A DNA stretch of 64,000 bases, taken from Bordetella parapertussis. GTDB taxonomy: Bacteria > Bacteroidota > Bacteroidia > Chitinophagales > Chitinophagaceae. Positions 8,454 through 18,102 of the stretch are shown here, in pieces. Where the stretch lies: the NCBI GenBank assembly GCA_943331005.2, contig CALQJX020000003.1:1-64000 (forward strand), in the 5' to 3' direction. Each line of letters starts with the position of its first letter. Positions within the stretch are counted from its first letter, which is position 1. A model generated the notes under the pieces. The model saw only the letters and a program-made list of their open reading frames with translations, was not told the DNA's origin and made no database searches. The translations under genes were made by a program, and so were the position numbers.

Positions 8454-8485
8454 TTTGGAGATACACCGTTCCGTTGGTACTTTAG
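8454..8485 (+). promoter_or_regulatory. Possible promoter of the TauE-like gene
   Basis: TTTG at 8454-8457 and TACTTTAG at 8478-8485 (one mismatch to TAnnTTTG) are 20 bases apart, the expected spacing for a Bacteroidota promoter, and the second box ends 23 bases before the ATG at 8509. It lies back to back with the SpeD-like operon promoter. Confidence 0.45.
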
Positions 8486-8508
8486 TGATCTGTAAAACTG
8501 TTTTTATC

Positions 8509-8880
8509 ATGAGCGCGATCACGATCATTGGCCTTATAGTTCTGGGTATATCCGCCGGCCTGCTCAGTAGCATGGTAGGCATAGGCGGGGGCATTCTTAT
8601 TGTACCTGTACTGGTATTCTTTTTTGCAATGAGCCAGAAAATGGCACAGGGCACTTCACTGGCATTGTTGCTGCCCCCCATTGGTATATTTGCCGTCATC
8701 AACTACTATAAAGCCGGCTATGTAGACCTTAAAGTGGCAGGCATACTAATTGTGGCATTCATTATAGGTAGCTTCCTGGGCAGCAAAGTTGTACTCAATC
8801 TGCCGGATGCTACTATAAAAAAGGTGTTCGGTGTATTCCTTATGCTTGTATCTATCAAATACCTCTTTTTCGATAAATAA
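8509..8880 (+). CDS. Half-size TauE/SafE-family permease
   Basis: A 123-residue membrane protein with about four spans. The first span continues into [19 protein letters not shown], the Gly-rich TauE/SafE signature (sulfite/sulfonate/organic acid export family). Full-length members have two such repeats (about 250 residues); this one has a single repeat, so it would have to dimerise. The ATG at 8509 was chosen because it directly precedes the signature repeat and follows a promoter-like pair; an upstream extension to 8329 would overlap the divergent SpeD-like gene. The gene ends 4 bases before the -7 box of asnS. Confidence 0.75.
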   Translation: MSAITIIGLIVLGISAGLLSSMVGIGGGILIVPVLVFFFAMSQKMAQGTSLALLLPPIGIFAVINYYKAGYVDLKVAGILIVAFIIGSFLGSKVVLNLPDATIKKVFGVFLMLVSIKYLFFDK

Positions 8881-8884
8881 CCTG

Positions 8885-8892
8885 TAATTTTG
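8885..8892 (+). promoter_or_regulatory. -7 promoter element of asnS (TAATTTTG)
   Basis: Exact TAnnTTTG match 41 bases before the asnS ATG and just after the TauE-like stop codon, so asnS has its own transcript. Confidence 0.6.
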
Positions 8893-8933
8893 CACCACCT
8901 AAAAAGTACCCTTTTCGGGTAAATATCATACTT

Positions 8934-10361
8934 ATGCGCACCAAGATCAAAGAAATACTGAGCCGCGAAGATGCTGACTATAAAGTTAACGTGAAAGGAT
9001 GGGTCCGCTCATTCCGCAACAACCAGTTCATAGCCCTCAATGATGGCTCCTGCATGGGTAATATTCAGGTAGTTGTAGACCTTGATACCGATGAACAGAT
9101 CATTAAGAAAATAACCAATGGCGCTTCCATAAGCGTAGATGGTACAGTCATAGCTTCTCAGGGCAAAGGACAGCGTGTAGAAGTTAAAGCCGATTCCGTT
9201 ACCATACTTGGCGAATGTGATCCGGAGAAATTCCCGCTGCAACTCAAAAACCGCCCAAGTCTGGAATACCTCAGGGAAATAGCTCACCTGCGTTTCCGCA
9301 CCAATACTTTTGGCGCAGTTTTCAGAGTAAGGCACACACTCGCATATGCAATCCATAAATTCTTCAACGATCGCGGGTTTCTGTACTTACATACCCCTAT
9401 CGTAACTGCTTCAGATGCAGAAGGTGCAGGCGAAATGTTCAGGGTAACTACCCTGCCATTCGACAATCCTCCGCGCAGCGAAGATGGCACTATCAATTAT
9501 AAAGAAGACTTCTTCGGCCGTAGTACCAACCTCACAGTAAGCGGACAGCTCGAAGCAGAACTGGCAGCAACTGCATTCAGTGAGGTATATACATTCGGTC
9601 CTACTTTCAGGGCAGAAAACTCAAACACAGCTCGTCACCTTGCCGAGTTCTGGATGATAGAACCCGAAGTTGCTTTCAACGATATTGTAGACAATATGGA
9701 TCTTGCAGAAGACTTCATTCGCTACATCATTGCTTATGCTTTAGAGCACAACCGCGAAGACCTCGAATTCCTGGCACAGCGCCTTGCCGACGAGGAAAAG
9801 CAAAAGCCAATGAACGAACGCAGCGAAATGGGTCTCATTGAGAAACTTACCTTCGTGCTCGATAACAAATTCGAACGTATCACTTATACCGATGCGATCA
9901 ATATCCTGCTCGACTCCCCTGCCTACAAAAAGAAAAAATTCCAGTATGATGTAAAATGGGGCATCGATCTGCAGAGCGAACATGAGCGTTATCTGGTAGA
10001 AAAACATTTCAAAAAACCGGTTATTGTTACCGGCTACCCCAAAGACATCAAGGCGTTCTACATGCGTATGAACGATGATGGCAAAACCGTAGCTGCAATG
10101 GATATTCTGGCACCGGGTATTGGCGAAATAGTGGGTGGCTCTCAGAGGGAAGAACGTCTGGATATGCTCACTAAGCGCATGCAGGAAATGCATATACCCG
10201 AAGAAGAATTATACTGGTACCTCGACACCCGTCGTTTCGGTACAGTACCTCATGCCGGCTTCGGTCTTGGCTTCGAACGCATTGTACTCTTCGTTACCGG
10301 CATGACCAACATACGCGACGTAATTCCTTTCCCAAGGACTCCGAAAAACGCTGAATTCTAA
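8934..10361 (+). CDS. asnS: Asparaginyl-tRNA synthetase
   Basis: A 475-residue class II synthetase that charges tRNA-Asn with asparagine. The N-terminal OB-fold anticodon-binding domain (about 1-105, [20 protein letters not shown]) is followed by the catalytic core: motif 2 [21 protein letters not shown], with TFGPTF before it, and motif 3 [15 protein letters not shown] near the C-terminus ending [12 protein letters not shown]. The asparagine-type reading [11 protein letters not shown] separates it from AspRS. Length is normal for the bacterial enzyme. Monocistronic, with its own promoter and a terminator 17 bases downstream. Confidence 0.97.
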   Translation: MRTKIKEILSREDADYKVNVKGWVRSFRNNQFIALNDGSCMGNIQVVVDLDTDEQIIKKITNGASISVDGTVIASQGKGQRVEVKADSVTILGECDPEKFPLQLKNRPSLEYLREIAHLRFRTNTFGAVFRVRHTLAYAIHKFFNDRGFLYLHTPIVTASDAEGAGEMFRVTTLPFDNPPRSEDGTINYKEDFFGRSTNLTVSGQLEAELAATAFSEVYTFGPTFRAENSNTARHLAEFWMIEPEVAFNDIVDNMDLAEDFIRYIIAYALEHNREDLEFLAQRLADEEKQKPMNERSEMGLIEKLTFVLDNKFERITYTDAINILLDSPAYKKKKFQYDVKWGIDLQSEHERYLVEKHFKKPVIVTGYPKDIKAFYMRMNDDGKTVAAMDILAPGIGEIVGGSQREERLDMLTKRMQEMHIPEEELYWYLDTRRFGTVPHAGFGLGFERIVLFVTGMTNIRDVIPFPRTPKNAEF

Positions 10362-10377
10362 TTTATAAAGCAATCAT

Positions 10378-10420
10378 AAAACAAAGATTCCCTACCGGTA
10401 CCGATAGGGGATCTTTGTTT
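10378..10420 (+). terminator. Terminator of asnS
   Basis: Inverted repeat AAACAAAGAT (10379-10388) with ATCTTTGTTT (10411-10420), extended inwards by CCCTA/TAGGG, closing in a stem of about 15 bp that ends in TTTGTTT. Confidence 0.75.
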
Positions 10421-10464
10421 ATAGCTGTTGCCAGTAGGTATTTTTCTCAGTTCCACGGTTCCCC

Positions 10465-10501
10465 AAAAAAAGAAATGGACACCATTTGCATGGTATCCAT
10501 T
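10465..10501 (-). terminator. Terminator of the reprolysin-like protease gene
   Basis: Read on the minus strand, a 12-bp stem with one G-T-type mismatch (10490-10501 with 10474-10485) and a 4-base loop is followed by a T-rich tract (complement of the A run at 10465-10474). It lies 26 bases after the stop at 10527. Confidence 0.7.
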
Positions 10502-10526
10502 CTCTATTATGCTTACTGAATTATAC

Positions 10527-12857
10527 TTAGTTCCTCAACAGACTGCCTGTAAACACCTGGCTACCACTTACCATACGGAAGAAGTATACACCGGTTGGCA
10601 ATGCACCTGCATCTATTGCGTTTACACCGCCGGTTTTCAGGATCTGTGTATGCACCATCCTTCCGTCTGCAGCATACAACTGGAAGTTCACAGTTTCTTC
10701 GTTGCTCTCTTTCAATGATACATACCACTCAGAGTTGGTTGGGTTAGGGAATATTTCTATACCCGACTCAGTGCCAATGTTACCATTTACAGATGAAGTT
10801 CCATAAGGATAGAACATACCACCGCTACCCAGCCTGCTTATTTTCATAAAAGCCATCAGTGTGCTGGTAGTAGTAGGGTACTTGATCCATTTATTGGCTG
10901 CAAGACCGGTAGTACTACATGGTATAGTTACGATATCAGAAGAAGTAGCAGTTGGAAAACTTGCAGTTGGGTTACCATCCTTAGGGCTCCTTACTACATA
11001 AGCCTTCATATTGGTCCATGGTGCTGTTGGGCCTGGCACACTGCCATTCACATCGGTAGTATCAGCACCCTGCAGTGGGAAACCAAGATCTATTGGATTT
11101 GTAAGGTCAGTTGAACCAATAGGTTTCAGTGTCCAGTACCTGCGCATAGAGTAGTTGTTACCCGCACTTGCCACACCTGAAGTACCGGATGGGAATGTAA
11201 CATTTACCCCTGTACCACCACCATAGCTGGTGAGTGTAGTTGTAGACACCACAAATGCAGTATTGTTCAGGTTACCTATGTCATTACCGTTTTTCCTTAT
11301 TATCAGCGCCAGTGTATCATCTGCATGATCTGCTGTGTTGTTATCTTTCCAGTAATAAGTGATACCGGAAGAAAGGTCAGTACACTCTTTGTTGGCTACA
11401 ATAGTTTTGTTGGCTACTGCCAGACCTGTATTAGGATTGTACAGATCGCCGCAGGAACCGCCTACGCGCGCCAGCTGATACCTGATAGTATCGCCTGGCT
11501 GAGGACCAAAACCATTGCTCAGATTGATACCTGTACTTACCAGATGGCAATAACTCATGATGGTACCACCACCTGAAGGATACATTGGCGATGGCGCAAC
11601 ACAGCTGCTCGATATAGGATTAGAACACCTGTCTATTGCTGTGTTCCTTGCCGGTGGGTTCCACACGCACTCATGCGTGTGTGGCGAACCGAGGTTATGA
11701 CCCATTTCATGGGTACTTGCTTCCACATCCCAGCTATAGGTAGGTACTGTAGGAGTGGAAGTGCTGGCAGTGTTATCAATATTCACAAAAGCATACGCAC
11801 CTCCCGAATCCCATGTTCTGTAAGTAGAACACATTACATTCAACCACGCTACACCACCCATAGTACCATACTTGGTAGTAAGCAGCATTGCCAGATCGCA
11901 ACCATGCAGAGTATTCTGTGTTACCCAGCCAAACTTCGTCAACCAACGACCCGAATTAGCAGGCAGTGTCTGGTAAGCATCTGTTGCATTGTTTACCTGA
12001 GTATATTTCAGCACTGTAGAGATACCTTCGTTTTTGTAAAGGGTACTCATGTTATTATACAAAGAGGTCATGTAGTTGGTACAGTTCGTAGCATTCGAAC
12101 CTTTTTTCACATACATGCTGTAATCTGCTACCATGAAGGTTCTTACTTCTCTGCAGTTTGCATATACCTTGTTATTAGGAGTGGTAGTGGTCTTGTAAGC
12201 TGCCTTTGTATCATGAGCCATATTCTGCCACAGTTCATCGCTGCCACATTTTGGTGCACGATCCTTGATCTTCAGATCCTGATCGTTATACAGTATATAA
12301 TGCTGGTTGTAATCATATTCCTTACCCACCATAGAGTTGGGAACAACTACAAAGTTGCCCACATTTGGAATAGAGAATATACCATATACTTCGTTCTTAA
12401 AAAAAGAGAATGCTGCTACAGAACCAGGTATACCTGCTACTACACCACGGTAATAAAGACCCGGAGTGTAAGCGATCTTGGTATCTGTGTTGTTTTCGCC
12501 CATTGTATGCACCTCAAAGTCGTTGGTAAGGAAATCATACCTTGCCAGCTCCACTGTGTATGTTTCACCATCGCTGCCCGGCAGCACCAGATTAATAGCT
12601 GTATTTTTCTCAGCCATAAACCTGTTAAGTCGCAGATAATCAATAGATAACGGTTGTGCTTTTTCCACACTTTTCAGCATGTCTGTTTTATCGAAGTTGT
12701 TATCTGCAGACCATATATCTGCTACAGTAACAAATTGATTGGTAAGTTTCACACGTTCTATGAAGCCTTCTATGTGTGTATTCTCCTTAGCATTGATAGT
12801 GGTTGTTTGCAGCAGAAAAAGCGCCACAATACTCTTAAGTAGAATTCTTCTCAACAT
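10527..12857 (-). CDS. Reprolysin-like (M12B) zinc metalloprotease with T9SS sorting domain
   Basis: A 776-residue secreted protease. A signal peptide (about 1-23) is followed by a propeptide-like region, a catalytic domain with THEMGHNLGSPHTH near residue 385 (full HExxHxxGxxH zinc motif of the metzincins), a beta-rich region, and a C-terminal sorting domain with FPNPTNSEWYVSL and a final GVYFFRMVSG strand. It should leave the cell through the type IX system and degrade extracellular protein. The ATG at 12857 is preferred to one at 12893, since the latter falls inside a perfect -7 element and would bury the signal peptide. Transcribed alone and closed by a terminator. Confidence 0.9.
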   Translation of the reverse strand: MLRRILLKSIVALFLLQTTTINAKENTHIEGFIERVKLTNQFVTVADIWSADNNFDKTDMLKSVEKAQPLSIDYLRLNRFMAEKNTAINLVLPGSDGETYTVELARYDFLTNDFEVHTMGENNTDTKIAYTPGLYYRGVVAGIPGSVAAFSFFKNEVYGIFSIPNVGNFVVVPNSMVGKEYDYNQHYILYNDQDLKIKDRAPKCGSDELWQNMAHDTKAAYKTTTTPNNKVYANCREVRTFMVADYSMYVKKGSNATNCTNYMTSLYNNMSTLYKNEGISTVLKYTQVNNATDAYQTLPANSGRWLTKFGWVTQNTLHGCDLAMLLTTKYGTMGGVAWLNVMCSTYRTWDSGGAYAFVNIDNTASTSTPTVPTYSWDVEASTHEMGHNLGSPHTHECVWNPPARNTAIDRCSNPISSSCVAPSPMYPSGGGTIMSYCHLVSTGINLSNGFGPQPGDTIRYQLARVGGSCGDLYNPNTGLAVANKTIVANKECTDLSSGITYYWKDNNTADHADDTLALIIRKNGNDIGNLNNTAFVVSTTTLTSYGGGTGVNVTFPSGTSGVASAGNNYSMRRYWTLKPIGSTDLTNPIDLGFPLQGADTTDVNGSVPGPTAPWTNMKAYVVRSPKDGNPTASFPTATSSDIVTIPCSTTGLAANKWIKYPTTTSTLMAFMKISRLGSGGMFYPYGTSSVNGNIGTESGIEIFPNPTNSEWYVSLKESNEETVNFQLYAADGRMVHTQILKTGGVNAIDAGALPTGVYFFRMVSGSQVFTGSLLRN

Positions 12858-12890
12858 TGTCTCGGAATGTGGTTTAAAATGAGCGATTCT

Positions 12891-12898
12891 CAAAGTTA
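12891..12898 (-). promoter_or_regulatory. -7 promoter element of the reprolysin-like gene (TAACTTTG)
   Basis: Exact TAnnTTTG on the minus strand, 33 bases before the ATG at 12857. It fixes the start choice, because the upstream in-frame ATG at 12893 overlaps it. Confidence 0.6.
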
Positions 12899-13038
12899 AG
12901 AGTTTTGTATAAAAAATCCCCCCATTCGTGTAAAAATGTTACAAACACACATATACACATTAAATAAGCCTGACATTAAAAAGAATAAATAATTAATCAG
13001 ATGATTAAATAACCTGTTTAAATCACAAACATTATCCT

Positions 13039-13046
13039 TACCTTTG
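13039..13046 (+). promoter_or_regulatory. -7 promoter element of the TetR efflux operon (TACCTTTG)
   Basis: Exact TAnnTTTG match only 10 bases before the TetR ATG, which implies a transcript with a very short leader. The A/T-rich 13010-13035 segment before it is a likely place for the TetR operator, but I could not mark a clean palindrome. Confidence 0.55.
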
Positions 13047-13056
13047 TCTCCTGTTT

Positions 13057-13686
13057 ATGACCAACTCAAAAAACACAGCCAGAAGCACAACTACCGAAGA
13101 GCAGATCAAAGAAGCTGCACGGCGTGTTTTTACTACCAAAGGTTATGCTGCTACCCGCACCCGCGATATTGCAGAAGAGTCTGGTGTCAACCTTGCACTC
13201 ATCAATTATTACTTCCGTAGCAAAGAAAAACTGTTCGATATCATCATGACCGAACAGTTACAGATGTTCATTCATTCCATTTCGGGCATACTGAACGATG
13301 AACAAACTACCCTGCAAAACAAAATTGCGCTAATAGCAGATCATTATATAGATATGCTCATCGCCAATCCGGGTCTCCCCATTTTCATCATGAATGAAGT
13401 AAACGTAAGCCATGAAAAACTCATGGAAAAACTAGGCTTCGGTTTTAATATAAATGAATTTTACATATTAAAACAGTGGCAGCAAATGGCTGCCGCCGGC
13501 AAATTACCCCCCGCCACACCCATTCACCTGATCATGAACATGATCTCAATGATAGTTTTCCCGTTTGTTGCATCGCCAATGATGCGTCAGCAGACGGGCA
13601 AAACCATAGCAGAATTCAATGAACTGATGCTGGAACGAAAGAAACTCATTCCGCAATGGATAGGTGCCATGATGAAAAACGAATAA
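13057..13686 (+). CDS. TetR-family transcriptional regulator
   Basis: A 209-residue repressor. The N-terminal helix-turn-helix domain (about 15-62) is typical: EQIKEAARRVFTTKGYAATR, RDIAEESGVN, LINYYFRSKEKLF. The C-terminal ligand domain is divergent, as usual. It is the first gene of an operon whose other members form a tripartite efflux or lipoprotein-type exporter, so it most likely represses the operon until a pump substrate binds. The gap to the TolC-like gene is 41 bases. Its start codon lies only about 10 bases after the -7 box. Confidence 0.9.
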   Translation: MTNSKNTARSTTTEEQIKEAARRVFTTKGYAATRTRDIAEESGVNLALINYYFRSKEKLFDIIMTEQLQMFIHSISGILNDEQTTLQNKIALIADHYIDMLIANPGLPIFIMNEVNVSHEKLMEKLGFGFNINEFYILKQWQQMAAAGKLPPATPIHLIMNMISMIVFPFVASPMMRQQTGKTIAEFNELMLERKKLIPQWIGAMMKNE

Positions 13687-13727
13687 TATTAAATAATATC
13701 AGAACAACAACTGTAATAATATATAGT

Positions 13728-15044
13728 ATGTACCAAAGATTAGCAAATACCTTTCTGCTGGTAGCCGTCCCCTTCCTTGCGGGTGCGCAAACCGCGTTCA
13801 GCTCGGTAGAGGAGGTCTGGAAATATGCCGACGGACACAATGTGGCCATCCGCAATGCAGAATGGGAGACCACCAAGGCAAAACAGGGAACACGTCAGGC
13901 TTATATGGCATTCCTGCCCTCGGTCAGTACGTCTGCCAACTTCACCAACAACACCACTATCCAAACCACCCTTATCCCGGCAGTCATCTTCGGCGGACCC
14001 GATGGGGTGTACAAACCGGTTCAGTTCGGACAGAAATACATTTACAATGCCGGCTTCAATGCCCAGCTCGATCTGCTGAACCTGCAAACATGGCACAATG
14101 CACGTATTGCCCGCGAAACGGAAGAGGTCAATAAGTCTGCACTCAGCAATACCCGCCGCAATACCTATCAGCAGATAGCGGCTCAGTATTATGCCTGCCT
14201 GCTCAATAAAGAAGCCCTGCGCCTCGCAGGCCGCAGCGCAGAGGTGGCCGACTCTATCCTCTTTTCTGTGACTAACAAATTCAACGAAGGCACTGTTAGC
14301 CAGCCCAACCTCGATGTTGCAAAGCTGAACAGCGAACGGGCAAAGCAAACCTCCATTACCGCATACTACCAGTTGCGCACTTCGCAAAACTCGCTTCGTT
14401 CGCTGCTGGGCATGGAGCTTACCGATTCAATTATCATCACCGGCGAGCTGAAACCACAGGCAGCCAATGCCGCAAAAGATCCTTTTGCCGACGACCCATC
14501 TGTAAGTCTCGCCTACCACCAGTCGCAGCTCAATCTAAGTAAACTGCGGGCTGCCAATGCCGGTATTTATCCTACCATAGGCATTCAGTACAGCAACAAT
14601 ACCCAGCAATTCGACAATAGCTTCCGACCGTTGGATGCTGCAGGACCGCAATGGTATCCATCCAACTTCTGGACCGTAAAGGCTTCCTGGAACATCTTCA
14701 ACGGGGGCAACCGTTGGCTGCAGTCGCAGCGAAACCGCATCAGCTACAGCCAAAGCCAGGGCGATCTGGAACAGGCCATAAGACAGGCTGCCATCAACGA
14801 CGAGAATATCAGGCTGTCCTTCAGCAAGTCGGCAGAGATGCTGCGCACCGCACAAAACATCATGGACCTCTCTTACGACAATTACAAACACACCACCCTG
14901 CGCTACGAAGAAGGTATAGCCTCGCTCGAAGACAGGCTCCGTGCTTTCACCGACTACATCAGTTATCAGAATCAGTACCTCAACAATTTGTCAGAGATGC
15001 TTGTTCAGTCATATAATATCAAGATACGCCAGCAAAAATTCTAA
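13728..15044 (+). CDS. TolC-family outer-membrane efflux protein
   Basis: A 438-residue outer-membrane channel. It has a cleavable signal peptide ending LAGAQ near residue 21, then long amphipathic helices with the repeat pattern of TolC/OprM-type proteins in two halves (NTRRNTYQQIAAQYYACLLN and, later, QAAINDENIRLSFSKSAEM). Length is usual for the family. The ATG at 13728 begins right at the signal peptide; frames reaching further upstream overlap the TetR gene. It is followed after 2 bases by the adaptor gene. In the assembled pump it spans the outer membrane and meets the adaptor in the periplasm. The gene is visibly richer in G and C than the flanking T9SS genes. Confidence 0.9.
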   Translation: MYQRLANTFLLVAVPFLAGAQTAFSSVEEVWKYADGHNVAIRNAEWETTKAKQGTRQAYMAFLPSVSTSANFTNNTTIQTTLIPAVIFGGPDGVYKPVQFGQKYIYNAGFNAQLDLLNLQTWHNARIARETEEVNKSALSNTRRNTYQQIAAQYYACLLNKEALRLAGRSAEVADSILFSVTNKFNEGTVSQPNLDVAKLNSERAKQTSITAYYQLRTSQNSLRSLLGMELTDSIIITGELKPQAANAAKDPFADDPSVSLAYHQSQLNLSKLRAANAGIYPTIGIQYSNNTQQFDNSFRPLDAAGPQWYPSNFWTVKASWNIFNGGNRWLQSQRNRISYSQSQGDLEQAIRQAAINDENIRLSFSKSAEMLRTAQNIMDLSYDNYKHTTLRYEEGIASLEDRLRAFTDYISYQNQYLNNLSEMLVQSYNIKIRQQKF

Positions 15045-15046
15045 AA

Positions 15047-16147
15047 ATGAAAAGATCCATCTTATACCTTGGCGCGGCAATCACTATTTTGTCGGCCTCC
15101 TGCAAACCCAAACTCGAAGAAACCTCGCCAAAGACTGGCCCGGTTACAGAGGCCGTTTTCGCATCGGGCAGTATAGAACCCAAGGATGCTTACACCCTCA
15201 CTTCTATATCAGACGGCTTCATCATCAAAAGTTTTGTGTCGGAGAATGATATAGTTACCGACAAGCAACTGCTCTTCCGCCTCGATAACAGGCAGCAGAA
15301 CACACAGGTGCAGATAGCCGAGACCAATGTTGCCTATGCCAGAATGAATGCCGGCAACTCCTCTCCTGCCCTGCTGCAGATAAGTGCCCAGCTCGATGCT
15401 GCCCGACTGAAGATGCAAACCGACTCCATGACCCTTGCCCGCTACGAACGCTTGTATACCACCCGTTCCGTATCCCGTCAGGATCTCGACAATGCCACCC
15501 TCGCCTATCAGTCATCCCTTAGTTCATGGAAGGCACTGCAGGAAAACTACCGCGCTACCGCAGAGCGGGTAAAACAGGAATTCGCCAACACGCAGTCGCA
15601 ACTGCAGAATGCGCGTGCCGGTAATATGTACTACGACCTGCTGGCAATTGGTGCCGGCAAGGTATACCAGGTATTCAAAAAGCAGGGCGATCTCGTGAAG
15701 CGTGGCGACAAGGTAGCACAGCTAGGCAACCCCGACTCTATTGTTATCTTTCTGGATATTGATGAAGGCAGCATAAGCAAGATACAGCTGGGGCAGCAGG
15801 TATTGGTAGAGCTCAATACCGATAAAACTAAAACCCTCGAAGCCCGCATCAGCAAGATCTACCCGCACTTCAACGATGCTTCACAGTCATACAGGGTAGA
15901 AGCTCGTTTCGTAAAAGACGAAACAGGCATCATTTCCGGCACACAGTTACAGGCCAATATCGTAACACTGCGCAAAGAAAATGCCCTGCTCATACCCCAC
16001 TCCTTTGTAGTGCCGGGCAATAAAGTACTGGTAAAAAAAGGCGATAAGATAGATACTGCAGCCATTACCACCGGCATAGTATCAGACGACTGGATAGAAG
16101 TACTGAGCGGTCTTACAGCTACCGACAAGATCGTAAAAATGAAATAA
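15047..16147 (+). CDS. Membrane fusion (HlyD/RND-type) adaptor lipoprotein
   Basis: A 366-residue periplasmic adaptor. The signal peptide ends in LSASC, so it is a lipoprotein. A barrel-sandwich half-motif (SGSIEPKDAYTLTSISDGFI) and a coiled-coil hairpin of about 110 residues (ARLKMQTDSMTLARYERLYT onwards) precede the second lipoyl half and a beta-barrel domain (QLGQQVLVELN..). It links the TolC-like channel (2 bases upstream) with the FtsX-type permease (10 bases downstream). Confidence 0.9.
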   Translation: MKRSILYLGAAITILSASCKPKLEETSPKTGPVTEAVFASGSIEPKDAYTLTSISDGFIIKSFVSENDIVTDKQLLFRLDNRQQNTQVQIAETNVAYARMNAGNSSPALLQISAQLDAARLKMQTDSMTLARYERLYTTRSVSRQDLDNATLAYQSSLSSWKALQENYRATAERVKQEFANTQSQLQNARAGNMYYDLLAIGAGKVYQVFKKQGDLVKRGDKVAQLGNPDSIVIFLDIDEGSISKIQLGQQVLVELNTDKTKTLEARISKIYPHFNDASQSYRVEARFVKDETGIISGTQLQANIVTLRKENALLIPHSFVVPGNKVLVKKGDKIDTAAITTGIVSDDWIEVLSGLTATDKIVKMK

Positions 16148-16157
16148 CACTCCCACA

Positions 16158-17402
16158 ATGAAGATAAGCGTCAATACAGAGATAGCCCTTACCTACCTCA
16201 CAGCCCGCAAAAAACAGACCGCTGTTGCTGCACTGGGGGTAATGTTCGGCATATCCATGTTCATATTCATGCAGTCGCTCATGAAGGGCACCAACGACTA
16301 CTTCGAGAAGATGTCGTTTACCAACATGCCCCACATCCGCCTCTATAGCGAGAACAAGGTTGCCGACAATCACCTCCTCCGCAACTTCCTCACAGACCCG
16401 TCAGAGAAGATACTGGTAAACCCCAAGCAGCTGCATCAGTCGCAGGGGCTCACCAACCCCTATGGGCTCGTTGCCCGCATCCGCCGCAACAAACTCGTTT
16501 CCTTCATCACACCGCAGGTTACCGGCAATGTTATCTATACCAGCGGCAGTGTAGAGCTGCCCGGCAATATAGCAGGGGTAGATATTGAAGAGGAGAACAA
16601 GATGTTTGATGTGCAGAGCAATATGGTTGCCGGCAACCTGCACGACCTCAACCGGGTGCACAACAGCATACTTATAGGCAAGGGTATAGCAGAAAAACTC
16701 AGCCTGCATGTAGGCGACAATATCACCGTACGCTCGGGCAACGGCAACCTGGTGGTCATGCGGGTCATTGGCATTTTCTCTACTACCGTAAAAGCGCTCG
16801 ACGAAACCAAATCTTATGCCAACATAGCACAGGTGCAAAGCCTCATAGGCAAAGACCGCAGCTATGTTACCGAGATCAAGATAAACCTGGTCGATTACAA
16901 CAAGGCTTCAGAAGTGGCACGCGAAATAGAGACCATCACCGGCTACAAAGCCGAAGACTGGATAAAGGCCAACGAACAGCTGAAGGCTGCTTTCAAGATC
17001 AGGGCGGTTATCCTCAACTCAGTTATTGGTGTCATATTGCTGGTGGCAGGTTTTGGCATCTACAACATCCTCAACATGACCATTTACGAAAAGATCAAGG
17101 AGATAGCCATCCTCAAGGCACAGGGCTTTTCGGGCCGCGCTGTTACCAGCATCTTTTTGCAGCAGGCCATATATATAGGCATTCTGGGTGGTGTCATCGG
17201 GCTGCTGCTCGGCTTCTCGCTCACCTACATGGTATCACGCATTTATATTGGCGCAGGCACACTCAAGTATCTGCCCATGTCTTTTTATATACCTCACTAC
17301 CTCGAGGCACTCCTTTTCGGGGTACTCACCACGGTTGCGGCCGGTTTCTTCCCGGCAAACAAAGCTGCTAAAGTAGACCCTGTAACTATAATTCGCGGAT
17401 AA
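16158..17402 (+). CDS. FtsX-fold ABC permease (LolC/MacB type)
   Basis: A 414-residue permease with the topology of the MacB/LolCE superfamily: one N-terminal span (about 22-42, TAVAALGVMFGISMF), a large periplasmic domain (about 45-275), and three C-terminal spans carrying the FtsX domain (VILLVAGFGIYNILNMTIYE, KEIAILKAQGFSG). It takes energy from the ATPase encoded next, whose ATG overlaps this gene's TAA by one base. With TolC and adaptor genes in the same operon a MacAB-TolC-like exporter of drugs, peptides or lipids is the best reading. Confidence 0.88.
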   Translation: MKISVNTEIALTYLTARKKQTAVAALGVMFGISMFIFMQSLMKGTNDYFEKMSFTNMPHIRLYSENKVADNHLLRNFLTDPSEKILVNPKQLHQSQGLTNPYGLVARIRRNKLVSFITPQVTGNVIYTSGSVELPGNIAGVDIEEENKMFDVQSNMVAGNLHDLNRVHNSILIGKGIAEKLSLHVGDNITVRSGNGNLVVMRVIGIFSTTVKALDETKSYANIAQVQSLIGKDRSYVTEIKINLVDYNKASEVAREIETITGYKAEDWIKANEQLKAAFKIRAVILNSVIGVILLVAGFGIYNILNMTIYEKIKEIAILKAQGFSGRAVTSIFLQQAIYIGILGGVIGLLLGFSLTYMVSRIYIGAGTLKYLPMSFYIPHYLEALLFGVLTTVAAGFFPANKAAKVDPVTIIRG

Positions 17403-18082
17403 TGGACAACATAGCACTCAAAGCCTCAGGCATTACCAAATACTTTCACGATCCCGTTACCATGCAGGTGCTTAAAGACATCAACATGGAGGTAAACAAG
17501 GGCGAATTCGTTTCTATTGTAGGCAAGTCGGGCTGTGGAAAATCTACCCTGCTCTATGTGCTTTCTACCATGGATACCGATTACGAAGGAACCCTGTCTA
17601 TAAACGGGGTCAACACTACCGGCATGTCGCTCAATGCGCTGGCACATATCCGCAACGAGTCCATTGGATTTGTGTTCCAGTTCCACTACCTCCTGCCCGA
17701 CTTCACCTGCCTCAAGAACGTTATGATTCCCGCCCTGCGCCTCGGCAAGGTGTCGTACAAGGAAGCCGAAGAAGCAGCCTATACAAAACTCAAAATGTTT
17801 GGGGTAGAAGATCAGGCTCTCAAAAAAGCAGGCAAGCTATCCGGCGGACAGCAGCAACGTGTAGCCATTGCCCGGGCACTGGTCAATGATCCGGCCATTA
17901 TTATGGGCGATGAACCTACCGGCAACCTCGATTCCAAAAATACAGGTATTGTCTTCGATCTCTTTATGCAGCTTTCCAAAGAATATGGCCAAACCCTCAT
18001 CACGGTTACCCACGACGAGGATTTTGCCAAACGCTCCGATCGCATCATAGAAATGGCCGACGGGCAGATCATTCGCAAATAA
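17402..18082 (+). CDS. ABC ATPase of the LolD/MacB type
   Basis: A 226-residue ATPase with every motif intact: Walker A GKSGCGKST (41-49), Q-loop FQFHYLLPDFT, signature LSGGQQQRVAIARAL, Walker B IIMGDEPTGNLDS and switch VTHD. The LPDFTCLKNVMIP stretch is typical of LolD/MacB-type ATPases working with FtsX-fold permeases. Last gene of the TetR operon; it runs almost into the convergent cytochrome gene (20 bases between stops) with no terminator seen. Confidence 0.92.
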   Translation: MDNIALKASGITKYFHDPVTMQVLKDINMEVNKGEFVSIVGKSGCGKSTLLYVLSTMDTDYEGTLSINGVNTTGMSLNALAHIRNESIGFVFQFHYLLPDFTCLKNVMIPALRLGKVSYKEAEEAAYTKLKMFGVEDQALKKAGKLSGGQQQRVAIARALVNDPAIIMGDEPTGNLDSKNTGIVFDLFMQLSKEYGQTLITVTHDEDFAKRSDRIIEMADGQIIRK

Positions 18083-18102
18083 ATACCCGCAACACAGCAG
18101 CA

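Noticed and set aside
11673..12650. A 325-codon plus-strand frame opposite the reprolysin-like gene
   Set aside because: The minus-strand reading has a signal peptide, zinc motif and sorting domain; the antisense product has no recognisable feature.
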